Positions 1 to 7,042 are shown, counted from the stretch's first letter. The stretch is 11,368 nucleotides of DNA from CANLBN01 sp047629215 (GCA_047629215.1 JBLHWO010000110.1:1-11368); one strand, 5' to 3'. The notes: a model not told the origin generated them from the sequence alone. Numbers and translations are program-made.

Positions 1-1124
1 ACTTGTTGATAATTAGTGACTCTTTTGATACCACTATTTTCCTTGAGAAAGAAAAAGCCAAACATGGAGCCAACATGATTGGTCGTGAAAGGAATGCCAG
101 CTGCATCCGCACGCTCTTGTAAGCCTTCCACTAGTTTATCGGTGGTTGCAAAGAGTTGTTTATAAAAGCCAGGTGCTTGTAGCCCCTTTAAATTCGCCAG
201 ACCTGCGGCCATTGCCACCGGGTTTCCCGAGAGCGTTCCCGCTTGATAAATAGGCCCTAGTGGTGCAATTTGATTCATTATTTTTGCTTTGCCGCCAAAT
301 GCCCCAACCGGCATTCCCCCACCCATAACTTTACCTAGGGTGATAATATCGGCATCGACATTGTAGTAGCCTTGCGCGCCACGCTCATGAACGCGAAAGC
401 CAGTCATGACTTCATCAAAAATAAGAACGCTACCATAGCTGTCGCAAGCTGTTCTAAGCGCCTCTAAAAAACCCTCAATAGGGGGAACGCAATTCATGTT
501 GCCAACAACAGGTTCGACAATAATACAGGCAATGTCGTCACCGATTTCACTGAAGACTGCTTTGACTTGCTCTATATCGTTGTAGCTAAGCGTAATGGTG
601 TGGTCGGCCAAGGCTTTGGGTACGCCAGGCGAACTGGGTACGCCCAAGGTTAATGCGCCAGAACCGGCTTTAACTAATAATGAGTCGGAATGGCCGTGAT
701 AGCAGCCTTCAAATTTGACGATTTTATCTCGACCGGTATAACCTCGCGCGAGTCTAATAGCGCTCATGGTGGCCTCTGTGCCTGAATTGACAAAGCGCAC
801 TTGATCCATATTAGGGATAATGTTGCACACTTCCTGTGCCAGTATTGTTTCTAGTTCAGTGGGTGCACCAAAGCTTAAGCCGTCTAAGGCTGTTTTGCGC
901 ACAGCATCTACTACGTCGGGATGAGCGTGCCCTAAAATCATCGGTCCCCAAGAGAGTACGTAATCAATGTAACGCTTGTCGTCTTCATCGTAAATATAGG
1001 CGCCTTTAGCACGCTTAAAAAAGACGGGTGTCCCGCCCACCGCTTTGAAAGCGCGTACAGGCGAGTTAACGCCTCCAGGAATAACTTTCTGGGCTTGAGA
1101 AAAAAGTGTTTCTGAGCGGTTCAT
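1..1124 (-). CDS. hemL: Glutamate-1-semialdehyde 2,1-aminomutase (partial, C-terminus beyond window)
   Basis: HemL is the PLP-dependent enzyme that converts glutamate-1-semialdehyde to 5-aminolevulinate, the committed precursor of heme and other tetrapyrroles, in the cytoplasm. Translating the minus strand from the ATG at 1124-1122 gives 374 uninterrupted residues before the window edge. The family is usually about 427 residues, so roughly 50 C-terminal residues are missing. The start MNRSETLFSQAQKVIPGGVNSPVRAF is typical of the family. The PLP lysine lies in TLGKVMGGGMPVGAFGG (Lys265, the same number as in E. coli), the phosphate-binding region reads NSGTEATMSAIRLARG, and the cofactor aspartate lies in LIFDEVMTGFR. 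An AAGG ribosome binding site (plus-strand complement at 1133-1137) sits 8 nt before the ATG. The gene is 52 bp downstream of hemJ in the same direction. Identity is certain from the motifs. Confidence 0.97.
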   Translation of the reverse strand, partial: MNRSETLFSQAQKVIPGGVNSPVRAFKAVGGTPVFFKRAKGAYIYDEDDKRYIDYVLSWGPMILGHAHPDVVDAVRKTALDGLSFGAPTELETILAQEVCNIIPNMDQVRFVNSGTEATMSAIRLARGYTGRDKIVKFEGCYHGHSDSLLVKAGSGALTLGVPSSPGVPKALADHTITLSYNDIEQVKAVFSEIGDDIACIIVEPVVGNMNCVPPIEGFLEALRTACDSYGSVLIFDEVMTGFRVHERGAQGYYNVDADIITLGKVMGGGMPVGAFGGKAKIMNQIAPLGPIYQAGTLSGNPVAMAAGLANLKGLQAPGFYKQLFATTDKLVEGLQERADAAGIPFTTNHVGSMFGFFFLKENSGIKRVTNYQQ

Positions 1125-1176
1125 AGATTTGACCTTAAACAATATAAATACTATTTTATAGAGAAGTGAAAAGAAG

Positions 1177-1602
1177 TTACCAAGTTGGTTTTACGACAAC
1201 TAGGCAAATAATGGCGATAAGTAAAACGACTGGAAATTCATTAAACCAACGATAAAAAACATGGCTGCGAGTATTGTTATCCTCACAAAACTGTTTCCAT
1301 AAATAAATACACATGTGATGGTAAATAGTTAATTGGCCAACCAAAGCTATTTTCAACCAAAACCAAGTTGTTTGTTGATAATAGCTCCAGTTATACGTGA
1401 CCAGCCAAATACCAAAAATAAATGTTGATATCATTGCAGGGTTTCCTATCCCTCTAATTAACTTACGTTCCATCACTTTAAAACGTTCTTTGCTGATCTC
1501 ATCTTTGCTCATTGCATGGTAAACAAATAAGCGAGGCAGATAAAATAGAACGGCAAACCAGCAAATGACGGAAATGATGTGAAATGACTTAATCCATAAC
1601 AT
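1177..1602 (-). CDS. hemJ: Protoporphyrinogen IX oxidase HemJ (CopD-like small membrane protein)
   Basis: The product is 141 residues, the usual HemJ size, with four hydrophobic segments (about residues 7-25, 55-70, 80-100 and 122-138). HemJ oxidises protoporphyrinogen IX to protoporphyrin IX at the inner membrane, in bacteria that lack HemG/HemY or alongside them. Visible family hallmarks are the N-terminal MLWIKSFH with His8, FYLPRLFVYHA, RFKVMERKL, the WLK at 82-84, and the C-terminal SHVFYRWFNEFPVVLLI. The equivalents of His8 and the lysine of the WLK region have been reported as heme-interacting in cyanobacterial HemJ. A GAAGG ribosome binding site (complement at 1612-1616) lies 9 nt before the ATG. 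It sits between the ClC gene (44 bp upstream) and hemL (52 bp downstream), all in one direction, so cotranscription is plausible. Older annotations call this family 'CopD family' or 'TIGR00701'. Confidence 0.92.
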   Translation of the reverse strand: MLWIKSFHIISVICWFAVLFYLPRLFVYHAMSKDEISKERFKVMERKLIRGIGNPAMISTFIFGIWLVTYNWSYYQQTTWFWLKIALVGQLTIYHHMCIYLWKQFCEDNNTRSHVFYRWFNEFPVVLLIAIICLVVVKPTW

Positions 1603-1646
1603 GGTTTGCTGCCTTCAATAATGGCTTCTAGAAAGAGTTTTCGAGT

Positions 1647-3449
1647 TTACATGTAGTAATTGCTAATAGTCTCTTGAGTAATAATACCTATTGCTTTTGG
1701 TTCAGGGGTGACTTGTATTTGGGGCGTAACATATAAAGCGCTACCTAGTTTTTTGTCGAGTAGTTTTTTCGCTTCAAACAGACTTGATAGCTCTGTTATT
1801 GGAGCCAGATCAAGTCGTTGTGCAGGGATTTCTGATAGGTCAAACGTATGTATATATATTTTATTTGCATTTAATTCATCAATGTTTTCTTCAGGTTTCG
1901 TTTCAGCTGTTATTTTTTTCTGATCTTCTTCAAACAATTTTAGTGCAATTGCCAAGTCAGCTGCTCGAAGTAGTGTTTGTTCTTCTTCAGTTTTAATTAA
2001 TATCCATATAGGGTTGTTGCTGAGTAAGATCTTCGCAGTTTTTAAATTGATTGTTTTAGGGCTTTCTATAAATGCTGTTTTCATTGCGCTTCTAACGCCA
2101 ATATTTCCCAGCATTTGCTGTAGGGGGCCGCTTTCTAATGTAGTGCCGATTAAATTAAGTTGTTCTACAAATATGCCATCACATTTATAGAGTTGTCGAG
2201 TAACAACACAAGCAATAACAATGATCAGCATGCTCGGAAAAATAATGCCTGGGCTGTAGGTTAGTTCAAGCACAGCCATTAGTGCAGCTAAGGGTGCGTT
2301 CAAGACTGCGCCCATCATTGCCGCCATTCCAAGTAAAACATAAATGCCGCTATCGGTAATGCTTTCGGGAAAAAATGTATTGCCGACAATACCAATCATG
2401 CCTCCTATGCAGGCACCAATGAAGAGTTGCGGGCCGATTAATCCTCCTGGAATTCCCATGCTAATACTAAAGCTCGTCGTCAATATCTTAGCTAAAGCAA
2501 TAGCAAGCAATAGACTAAAACTGATTTTCCCTTCTAAGCTGAGATTAATTGTATCGTAACCTAAGCCTAATATTTCCGGAATAAACAAGCCGATAATACT
2601 AGTCAATAAGCCAGCCGCCATAACACGTAAAAAAATAGGGTAGTGAGTAAAGCGATTAAAGCCAAGTTGTAAGCGCATATAAAGTGTTGCGAAGAGAGCA
2701 ATGACGAGTCCGGCAATCACCATGAATGGGATTTCTAAAAAGCCGTGTAATTCTGCATTATCTACGGTGAGGAATACTTCGGTCCCAAAGGCCGCTCTGG
2801 TAATTAAAGCACCACACACCGATGCTATCATAATGGGGATAAAGCCGGTGATGGTATAACTCATCAAGACTACTTCCATCGCAAAAATAACACCTGCAAC
2901 GGGGGTGTTAAATGAAGCGGCAATGGCGGCGGCAACACCGCAACCAATTAAGGTGCTTAAGCTGTTATTAGGTAATTTTAACCACTGTCCAATTAAACTG
3001 CTGATACTGGCTCCGAGGTGAACTGCGGGGCCTTCCCTTCCAGCGGACTGGCCCGTAATAAGGCTGATAGCACCACCAACAAATTGAACAATAAGATTGG
3101 TGATCGGCATACGGCCTTGAAAGTTATGAAGTCTCTCAAGTACGTGGCCAATACTAACATTGCGATCTTTTTCTTGTAGGTAGTGTAGACCGCTTGCAAT
3201 GATTAATGCGCCAGTAAGAGGTAAGCAAAAGCGCCATAAAGGGCCTAGGCCTTCGAAATTCTCAATATTGCCAGAAAGTATATAAGCAAGAGGTACCTCA
3301 ATAGAATATCGAAATAAAACAATGAGGCCGCCTGCTGAAAAGCCAATTATGATTCCCAGTAAGGTCAGTTGAGGAAGTGCATCAAAATCAGACAGGCGAT
3401 GTCTAAACTTAGTGGCTGTTGAATGAATAAGTGACCCTAGTAGGTTCAT
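1647..3449 (-). CDS. ClC-family chloride channel/transporter with C-terminal CBS-like region
   Basis: The product is 600 residues: a ClC membrane core (about 25-420) and a cytoplasmic tail (about 440-600) with two weak CBS-like repeats (about 450-500 and 545-598). The gating-glutamate motif GREGP is intact (137-141, Glu139), and the third pore motif appears as GLIGP (336-340). Aligned by eye with E. coli ClcA, the first pore motif GSGIP is absent (the region reads RNVSIGHVLER, 96-106). The proton-transfer Glu203 position is Val193 (in GVIFAMEVV), and the central-pore Tyr445 position falls on Pro400 (in TYSPGIIFP). Family knowledge links loss of the inner glutamate with channel-like rather than H+/Cl- exchange behaviour, but the ion and mechanism are not settled by sequence. 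The ATG at 3449 lacks a strong ribosome binding site, and no better start precedes the first membrane segment. It heads a co-directional run with hemJ and hemL and is divergent from argC. Confidence 0.9.
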   Translation of the reverse strand: MNLLGSLIHSTATKFRHRLSDFDALPQLTLLGIIIGFSAGGLIVLFRYSIEVPLAYILSGNIENFEGLGPLWRFCLPLTGALIIASGLHYLQEKDRNVSIGHVLERLHNFQGRMPITNLIVQFVGGAISLITGQSAGREGPAVHLGASISSLIGQWLKLPNNSLSTLIGCGVAAAIAASFNTPVAGVIFAMEVVLMSYTITGFIPIMIASVCGALITRAAFGTEVFLTVDNAELHGFLEIPFMVIAGLVIALFATLYMRLQLGFNRFTHYPIFLRVMAAGLLTSIIGLFIPEILGLGYDTINLSLEGKISFSLLLAIALAKILTTSFSISMGIPGGLIGPQLFIGACIGGMIGIVGNTFFPESITDSGIYVLLGMAAMMGAVLNAPLAALMAVLELTYSPGIIFPSMLIIVIACVVTRQLYKCDGIFVEQLNLIGTTLESGPLQQMLGNIGVRSAMKTAFIESPKTINLKTAKILLSNNPIWILIKTEEEQTLLRAADLAIALKLFEEDQKKITAETKPEENIDELNANKIYIHTFDLSEIPAQRLDLAPITELSSLFEAKKLLDKKLGSALYVTPQIQVTPEPKAIGIITQETISNYYM

Positions 3450-3685
3450 TAGCGTAGCATTTCTTTTCGTTACTATAGCCGTACATCATAAGCAATTATC
3501 ATTGAGTTCGCACTCTGAGTTTATTATTAAATGTGTAACTAAGGTGTATCCTAGGTCTTGATAGTATTAGAGCGAAAATTTGCTAAGTTATAGTGACTAT
3601 ATTCCACCCTTAGCTCTATGACCCTTTCTTATTTTTGATCTTTGCTCTAAAGTTAACCTTTTAGCTTTAAGGCGTGATGAGAACA

Positions 3686-4732
3686 ATGGTTGATGTTGGT
3701 ATAGTTGGCGCGACTGGTTACACTGGCGCTGAGTTATTGCGTTTATTAATTATTCACCCAGAGGTGAACGTAAAGATAATTACATCGCGCTCCGAAGCGG
3801 GTGTGTCAATTGCTGAACTCTACCCTCATCTTCGAGGCTATTGTGATTTACGCTTTGTTGAGCCTGATACTGATAGTTTAGCCAATTGTGATCTTGTTTT
3901 TTTTGCAACCCCTCATGGCGTAGCTCACAGTATGGTGCCTGAGCTTTATGCGAAGGGAGTTCGTATCATCGATTTGTCTGCCGACTTTCGAATTCAAGAC
4001 GCTGATTTGTGGGAGCAGTGGTATGGGCAAAAGCATGGTTGTAAGCAATTGTTGCCTAAGGCTATTTATGGATTGCCAGAGGTTAATAGGCGTTCGATAG
4101 TTGATGCTCAGTTGATCGCTTGCCCAGGTTGTTACCCTACCTCTGTCCAGCTGGGCTTTTTACCTTTGATTGAAAATGATTTGGTACAAGCGGATCAGTT
4201 AATTGCTAATTCTGCCAGTGGCGCAAGCGGTGCTGGTCGACAGGCTAAAGTAGATAATTTATTAACCGAAGTCAGTGACAGCTTTAAAGCTTACGCATCT
4301 AGTGGTCACAGGCACCAGCCGGAAATTGAGCAAGGATTGCGCAGAGTTCAGCCAGAAAATTCAGTCGCTGCCAAATTGACTTTTGTACCGCATCTATTGC
4401 CAATTATCAGAGGTATCCACTCTACTCTCTATGCCCAATTGAATTCAGTCGGCCAAAAGGTGGACTTACAAAGCCTTTATGAAAGTTTTTATAAGGATGA
4501 GCCGTTTGTCGATGTGATGCCAGCAGGTTCTCACCCTCAGACTCGATCCGTAAAATCATCTAATATTTGTCGTTTGTCTGTTGTTAGGCCGCAAGGTGGG
4601 GACACTGTTGTGGTAATGTCCGTAATAGATAACTTAACTAAAGGCGCGTCAGGTCAGGCAGTTCAAAATATGAATATTATGTTTGGTTACGAAGAAAGCT
4701 TAGGCCTACGGCAACCAGCTCTATTGCCTTAG
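3686..4732 (+). CDS. argC: N-acetyl-gamma-glutamyl-phosphate reductase
   Basis: ArgC is the third step of arginine biosynthesis: NADPH-dependent reduction of N-acetyl-gamma-glutamyl phosphate to the semialdehyde. The Rossmann motif GIVGATGYTGAELLRLL starts at residue 5, and the catalytic cysteine is the second Cys of ACPGCYPTS (Cys149 with this start). The ASGASGAGRQAK loop, the GHRHQPEI histidine motif and the C-terminal NLTKGASGQAVQN are all present. The open frame extends to a GTG at 3674 and an ATG at 3677. I chose the ATG at 3686 because MVDVGIVG matches where other ArgC proteins begin, giving 348 residues. The 3677 ATG has an AAGG (3669-3672) four bases upstream and is the main alternative, adding three residues. 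It is divergent from the ClC gene. I found no convincing ARG box in the upstream spacer. A 142-bp gap with its own promoter separates it from the next gene. Confidence 0.96.
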   Translation: MVDVGIVGATGYTGAELLRLLIIHPEVNVKIITSRSEAGVSIAELYPHLRGYCDLRFVEPDTDSLANCDLVFFATPHGVAHSMVPELYAKGVRIIDLSADFRIQDADLWEQWYGQKHGCKQLLPKAIYGLPEVNRRSIVDAQLIACPGCYPTSVQLGFLPLIENDLVQADQLIANSASGASGAGRQAKVDNLLTEVSDSFKAYASSGHRHQPEIEQGLRRVQPENSVAAKLTFVPHLLPIIRGIHSTLYAQLNSVGQKVDLQSLYESFYKDEPFVDVMPAGSHPQTRSVKSSNICRLSVVRPQGGDTVVVMSVIDNLTKGASGQAVQNMNIMFGYEESLGLRQPALLP

Positions 4733-4739
4733 GCTTGTC

Positions 4740-4767
4740 TTAACAGGGCTTTAGCCCCAATTATAAT
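4740..4767 (+). promoter_or_regulatory. Near-consensus sigma70 promoter for the DUF6776-bactofilin unit
   Basis: TTAACA (4740-4745, 5/6 to TTGACA) is separated by 16 bp from a perfect TATAAT (4762-4767). It begins just after the argC stop, so transcription would start near 4774 with a leader of about 100 nt before the next ATG at 4875. The spacer holds a small GGGC-TTTA-GCCC hairpin. A second perfect TATAAT at 4801-4806 has no recognisable -35 element. Assignment is by motif only. Confidence 0.65.
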
Positions 4768-4874
4768 GAGTAGGCGGGGTAGATAAAGTATGTCCCTGCT
4801 TATAATTAAACTAGAGTTGGAGTGTCAGTTTCCCGCTCGCACCTTTTAAAAGACTTCCATGCAACAATACTAAT

Positions 4875-5618
4875 ATGACAATAGTTAAACCTAGTAAGCA
4901 ATACTCGATGATGGTGATTCCGCACCGCCCTTATTTAAGAGTTTTGATTATTTTTGTGTTGGTGGCCACATTTTTGCTGGCTGTTACTGGTAGTTTTCTA
5001 TTGGGCGGTTATTATTCTGTAGATAGAGTTGAGCTTGGTGGCGAAGATATAACAAACTTTAAACTTAAATATGAAGAGCAGTTGCCGGAGCTTGCGAAGC
5101 TTGAGCAACAAGCGGCTAATCTTAGATTGGCTAACGAAGTCGACAGAAAGGCCAATGAGGAAGTTCGTGGGCAAGTCGTCTATTTAAAAACACAGTTAGC
5201 AGAAATGGAGCAGGATAATACGTTTTACCGTGGTTTGATGAGACCCAATGCAAATGATCAGGGTCTGGTTGTTGATGCGCCATCAGTCGCTGCCATTTCA
5301 GGCTCAATAGATAGATATAAGTTCAACGTAGTTATTAAGCAGATTGTAGCGCAGCATCGCTTGCTTTCAGGATATCTTGAGTTTGAGTTATTGGGGCGTC
5401 AAGCGGGTGTAATCCGTAAGTTAGCGTTAAAAGATGTTTCTGATTCAATTAATGTTGAGCAAATTAAGCTGAGGTTTAAATATTTTCAGCGTATCGAAGG
5501 AGAAATGTTGTTGCCTGAGGGCTTTGTAACGGAAAGAATTCATTTAAAGGTGGTTATTCAGGGCCCCAAGAAAGCCGTTATAGAAAAGAAATTCGGTTGG
5601 CTCGTTAAAAAAAGTTAA
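4875..5618 (+). CDS. DUF6776-like single-pass membrane protein with coiled coil
   Basis: The product is 247 residues, function unknown. Its architecture is visible: a short cytoplasmic N-terminus, one membrane segment at about residues 22-46 (LRVLIIFVLVATFLLAVTGS and following), a heptad-rich coiled coil at about 62-116 (EEQLPELAKLEQQAANLRLA, then QVVYLKTQLAEMEQD), and a beta-rich C-terminal domain at about 135-247. It corresponds in position and layout to the Pseudomonas gene between argC and the bactofilin (PA0663 type), now grouped as DUF6776. The C-terminal domain is predicted to be periplasmic. The bactofilin gene follows after 25 nt, suggesting one transcript from the promoter at 4740-4767. 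No Shine-Dalgarno sequence is apparent before the ATG at 4875. The in-frame ATGs at 4908 and 4911 also lack one, so the start is provisional. A role as membrane partner of the bactofilin is inference. Confidence 0.8.
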   Translation: MTIVKPSKQYSMMVIPHRPYLRVLIIFVLVATFLLAVTGSFLLGGYYSVDRVELGGEDITNFKLKYEEQLPELAKLEQQAANLRLANEVDRKANEEVRGQVVYLKTQLAEMEQDNTFYRGLMRPNANDQGLVVDAPSVAAISGSIDRYKFNVVIKQIVAQHRLLSGYLEFELLGRQAGVIRKLALKDVSDSINVEQIKLRFKYFQRIEGEMLLPEGFVTERIHLKVVIQGPKKAVIEKKFGWLVKKS

Positions 5619-5643
5619 TAGAACGTTAAGAGAGTAAAAGCTT

Positions 5644-6123
5644 ATGTTTGGAAAAAAAGAAACATCTACATCTTTTTCAGCGGGGTCCACCACGCTAGTA
5701 TCCAAAAATACAGAAATCGTCGGCGATATTAATTTTTCCGGTAACCTTATGGTTGAAGGCGCAGTTAAAGGTAATATTTGTGCGGTAGATGGAACTGATG
5801 CTCATGCTCGAATTTTGGATAATGGCTTGGTGCAAGGAGAGATGCGAGTCCCGACGATTGTGATTAACGGCACCATAAGCGGAGACGTGTATTCAAGTAA
5901 GCATGTTGAGCTCGCGGCAAAGGCCGTGGTTAATGGTAATGTGCACTATGAGCTTATAGAAATGGTCAAGGGGGCTCAGGTCAATGGTAACCTTGTTTAT
6001 AGCGCAAAACCTGGCCCTAAAAAGACCGTCGGATCTCTAGATCCAAAGCAGGACTCATTCGACAGTAAACTTACCCGAGCTGATGTAAAAACGATTAGTT
6101 CTTCGGTTGTCAATAAAGCGTAG
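5644..6123 (+). CDS. Bactofilin (polymer-forming cytoskeletal protein)
   Basis: The product is 159 residues. Bactofilins form nucleotide-free filaments of right-handed beta-helix subunits that recruit cell-wall enzymes and shape curvature, stalks or other local envelope structures. The core (about residues 18-120) shows the repeating beta-helix pattern: TEIVGDINFSGNLMVEGAVKG, then VINGTISGDVYSSKHVEL, then KAVVNGNV and GAQVNGNLVYS. The N-terminus starts MFGKKE, resembling the short membrane-targeting peptides described for bactofilins. The C-terminal tail after residue 122 is polar and probably disordered, as usual. A purine-rich AAGAGAG lies about 9 nt before the ATG. It is 25 nt downstream of the DUF6776-like gene and very likely cotranscribed with it. 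A small interrupted hairpin spans its stop codon. Confidence 0.93.
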   Translation: MFGKKETSTSFSAGSTTLVSKNTEIVGDINFSGNLMVEGAVKGNICAVDGTDAHARILDNGLVQGEMRVPTIVINGTISGDVYSSKHVELAAKAVVNGNVHYELIEMVKGAQVNGNLVYSAKPGPKKTVGSLDPKQDSFDSKLTRADVKTISSSVVNKA

Positions 6124-6139
6124 TCGGGCTAAGTCGCTT
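6116..6139 (+). terminator. Possible weak terminator hairpin after the bactofilin gene
   Basis: AAGCG-TAG (6116-6123) can pair with CTA (6129-6131) and CGCTT (6135-6139), with a 3-nt bulge, and is followed by a pyrimidine stretch (CTTCTC) rather than a true T-run. It overlaps the bactofilin stop codon. Folding was done by eye, so it is a weak call. Confidence 0.25.
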
Positions 6140-6161
6140 CTTCTCAACAGTATATACGCTA

Positions 6162-6195
6162 ATACTTGACTATTTTGCTAGGTTAAAGCGATAAT
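6162..6195 (+). promoter_or_regulatory. erpA promoter overlapped by an IscR type-1-like operator
   Basis: TTGACT (6166-6171) and GATAAT (6190-6195) are separated by 18 bp and form a good sigma70 promoter, giving a leader of roughly 20 nt before erpA. The 25 bases from 6162 match the type-1 IscR consensus as I recall it (ATASYYGACTRWWWYAGTCRRSTAT) at about 20 of 25 positions. The left half ATACTTGACT fits fully and the right half is weaker (GCTAGGTTAA). An operator covering the -35 element fits the repression expected from [2Fe-2S]-IscR, which is known to control erpA in E. coli. The promoter is well supported; the operator is a motif-based inference. Confidence 0.6.
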
Positions 6196-6222
6196 CTATC
6201 TATTTTTAGATGTGGGAATACT

Positions 6223-6579
6223 ATGACTGTTGCTGAATCTTTCACCCCAGAACCGATTTATGTTACTCAACACGCCGTCGAAAAGGTGCGTAGCCTTTTG
6301 GACGAAGAAGGTAATTATGATCTGAAGCTGCGAGTCTATGTCACTGGCGGAGGCTGTTCAGGCTTTCAATATGGGTTTACTTTTGATGAAGTTGTCGCTG
6401 AAGATGATGCTGTGATCAAAAAAAATGACGGTGTAGAGGTGCTTGTCGATGCGATGAGCTACCCTTATTTAATAGGCGCCCAAGTTGATTATAAAGAGGA
6501 TCTACAGGGTTCTAAGTTTGTAGTCAGTAATCCTAATGCATCAACGACATGTGGTTGTGGTGCTTCTTTTTCGATTTAG
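6223..6579 (+). CDS. erpA: A-type iron-sulfur cluster carrier/insertion protein ErpA
   Basis: The product is 118 residues, close to the 114 of E. coli ErpA. ErpA receives Fe-S clusters from the Isc/Suf scaffolds and delivers them to client apoproteins, including the isoprenoid enzymes IspG/IspH. The three cluster-ligand cysteines are present: Cys45 in GGGCSGFQYGF, and Cys110 and Cys112 in STTCGCGASFSI. The NYDLKLRVYVTGGG strand and VDAMSYPYLIGAQVDYKEDL region are also typical and favour ErpA over IscA/SufA, as does the gene neighbourhood, which matches Pseudomonas erpA (PA0665). GGGAA at 6214-6218 serves as ribosome binding site. Its own promoter, with an IscR-like site, lies immediately upstream. 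A secreted DsrE-like gene follows 7 nt after the stop and probably shares the transcript. Confidence 0.96.
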   Translation: MTVAESFTPEPIYVTQHAVEKVRSLLDEEGNYDLKLRVYVTGGGCSGFQYGFTFDEVVAEDDAVIKKNDGVEVLVDAMSYPYLIGAQVDYKEDLQGSKFVVSNPNASTTCGCGASFSI

Positions 6580-6586
6580 TTGTGCT

Positions 6587-7042
6587 GTGCGTCTAGTGCC
6601 TGCAATGATGTTAATTGTTGTAGGGCTAGCACCACTATCTTTTTCCTTTAATTCTATAGCTCAGACAGCACCAGTTAATCCAGGTGGTTATCTAGCTAGA
6701 ATACTAAGTGATTCGCCTGAAGAAGTTGCAGGTGCACTCAGTCGTGCTGAAGTGTTATACCTTGAGGGTAGGTTGCCAGACAATGCGAACCCTATAGCGA
6801 TTGTACTGCATGGTCCTGAAGTTGAAATTTTTTTCAAAGATAACTATGACGAATATAAGGATATCGTTGATTTGGCCGCAAGGTTAAGTGCATTTGGAGT
6901 AGTGGATGTCAGAGTCTGTGAAACGCAAACCGGTATACTCGGGCGCAGCCGCTCAAGTGTACATTCCTTTATTGGTACAGTTCTCTTTGGTCCAACAGAG
7001 GTAAAGCGCTTGCTTAATCAGCAAAATTACGTTTATTTTTAG
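6587..7042 (+). CDS. Secreted DsrE-like small protein, function unknown
   Basis: With a GTG start at 6587 the product is 151 residues: MRLVPAMM and a hydrophobic stretch ending NSIAQTAP form a plausible signal peptide, with cleavage after SIA near residue 25. Mature residues about 65-151 have a DsrE/DsrF-like pattern: PIAIVLHGPEVEIFF (beta strand and HGP), a helix DIVDLAARLSAFGVVDVRVCETQ with Cys111, and a C-terminal VLFGPTEVKRLLNQQNYVYF. DsrE-family proteins handle sulfur through a cysteine in this region in cytoplasmic sulfur-relay complexes. Exported members exist but their role is unclear. The frame stays open back to an ATG at 6536 inside erpA, but that would put basic and erpA-overlapping residues before the signal peptide. 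The ATGs at 6605/6608 are other options. No ribosome binding site is visible, so coupling to erpA translation is likely. As I recall it, the Pseudomonas locus lacks a gene here. Confidence 0.7.
   Translation: MRLVPAMMLIVVGLAPLSFSFNSIAQTAPVNPGGYLARILSDSPEEVAGALSRAEVLYLEGRLPDNANPIAIVLHGPEVEIFFKDNYDEYKDIVDLAARLSAFGVVDVRVCETQTGILGRSRSSVHSFIGTVLFGPTEVKRLLNQQNYVYF

Noticed and set aside
1708..2559. Several short plus-strand frames within the ClC gene
   Set aside because: They are antisense to conserved ClC sequence and have no ribosome binding sites. The hydrophobic runs are complements of membrane-segment codons.
3480..3520. Fur-box-like stretch (ATGATAATTGCTTAT on the minus strand) upstream of the ClC-hemJ-hemL run
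   Set aside because: By eye it matches only about 10 of 19 consensus positions, with just one good half. That is near chance for AT-rich spacer, so I do not call it although heme genes lie downstream.
3647..3672. Possible leader stem (CTAAAG...CTTTTAG) and CCTT pairing with the AAGG before argC
   Set aside because: Stems are only 4-6 bp with a bulge and AT-rich, so they are too weak to claim translational control.
3500..3673. Search for an ArgR operator upstream of argC
   Set aside because: No pair of WTGAAT/ATTCAW half-sites with correct spacing was found. AT-rich bits such as TTATTATTAAATG do not fit.
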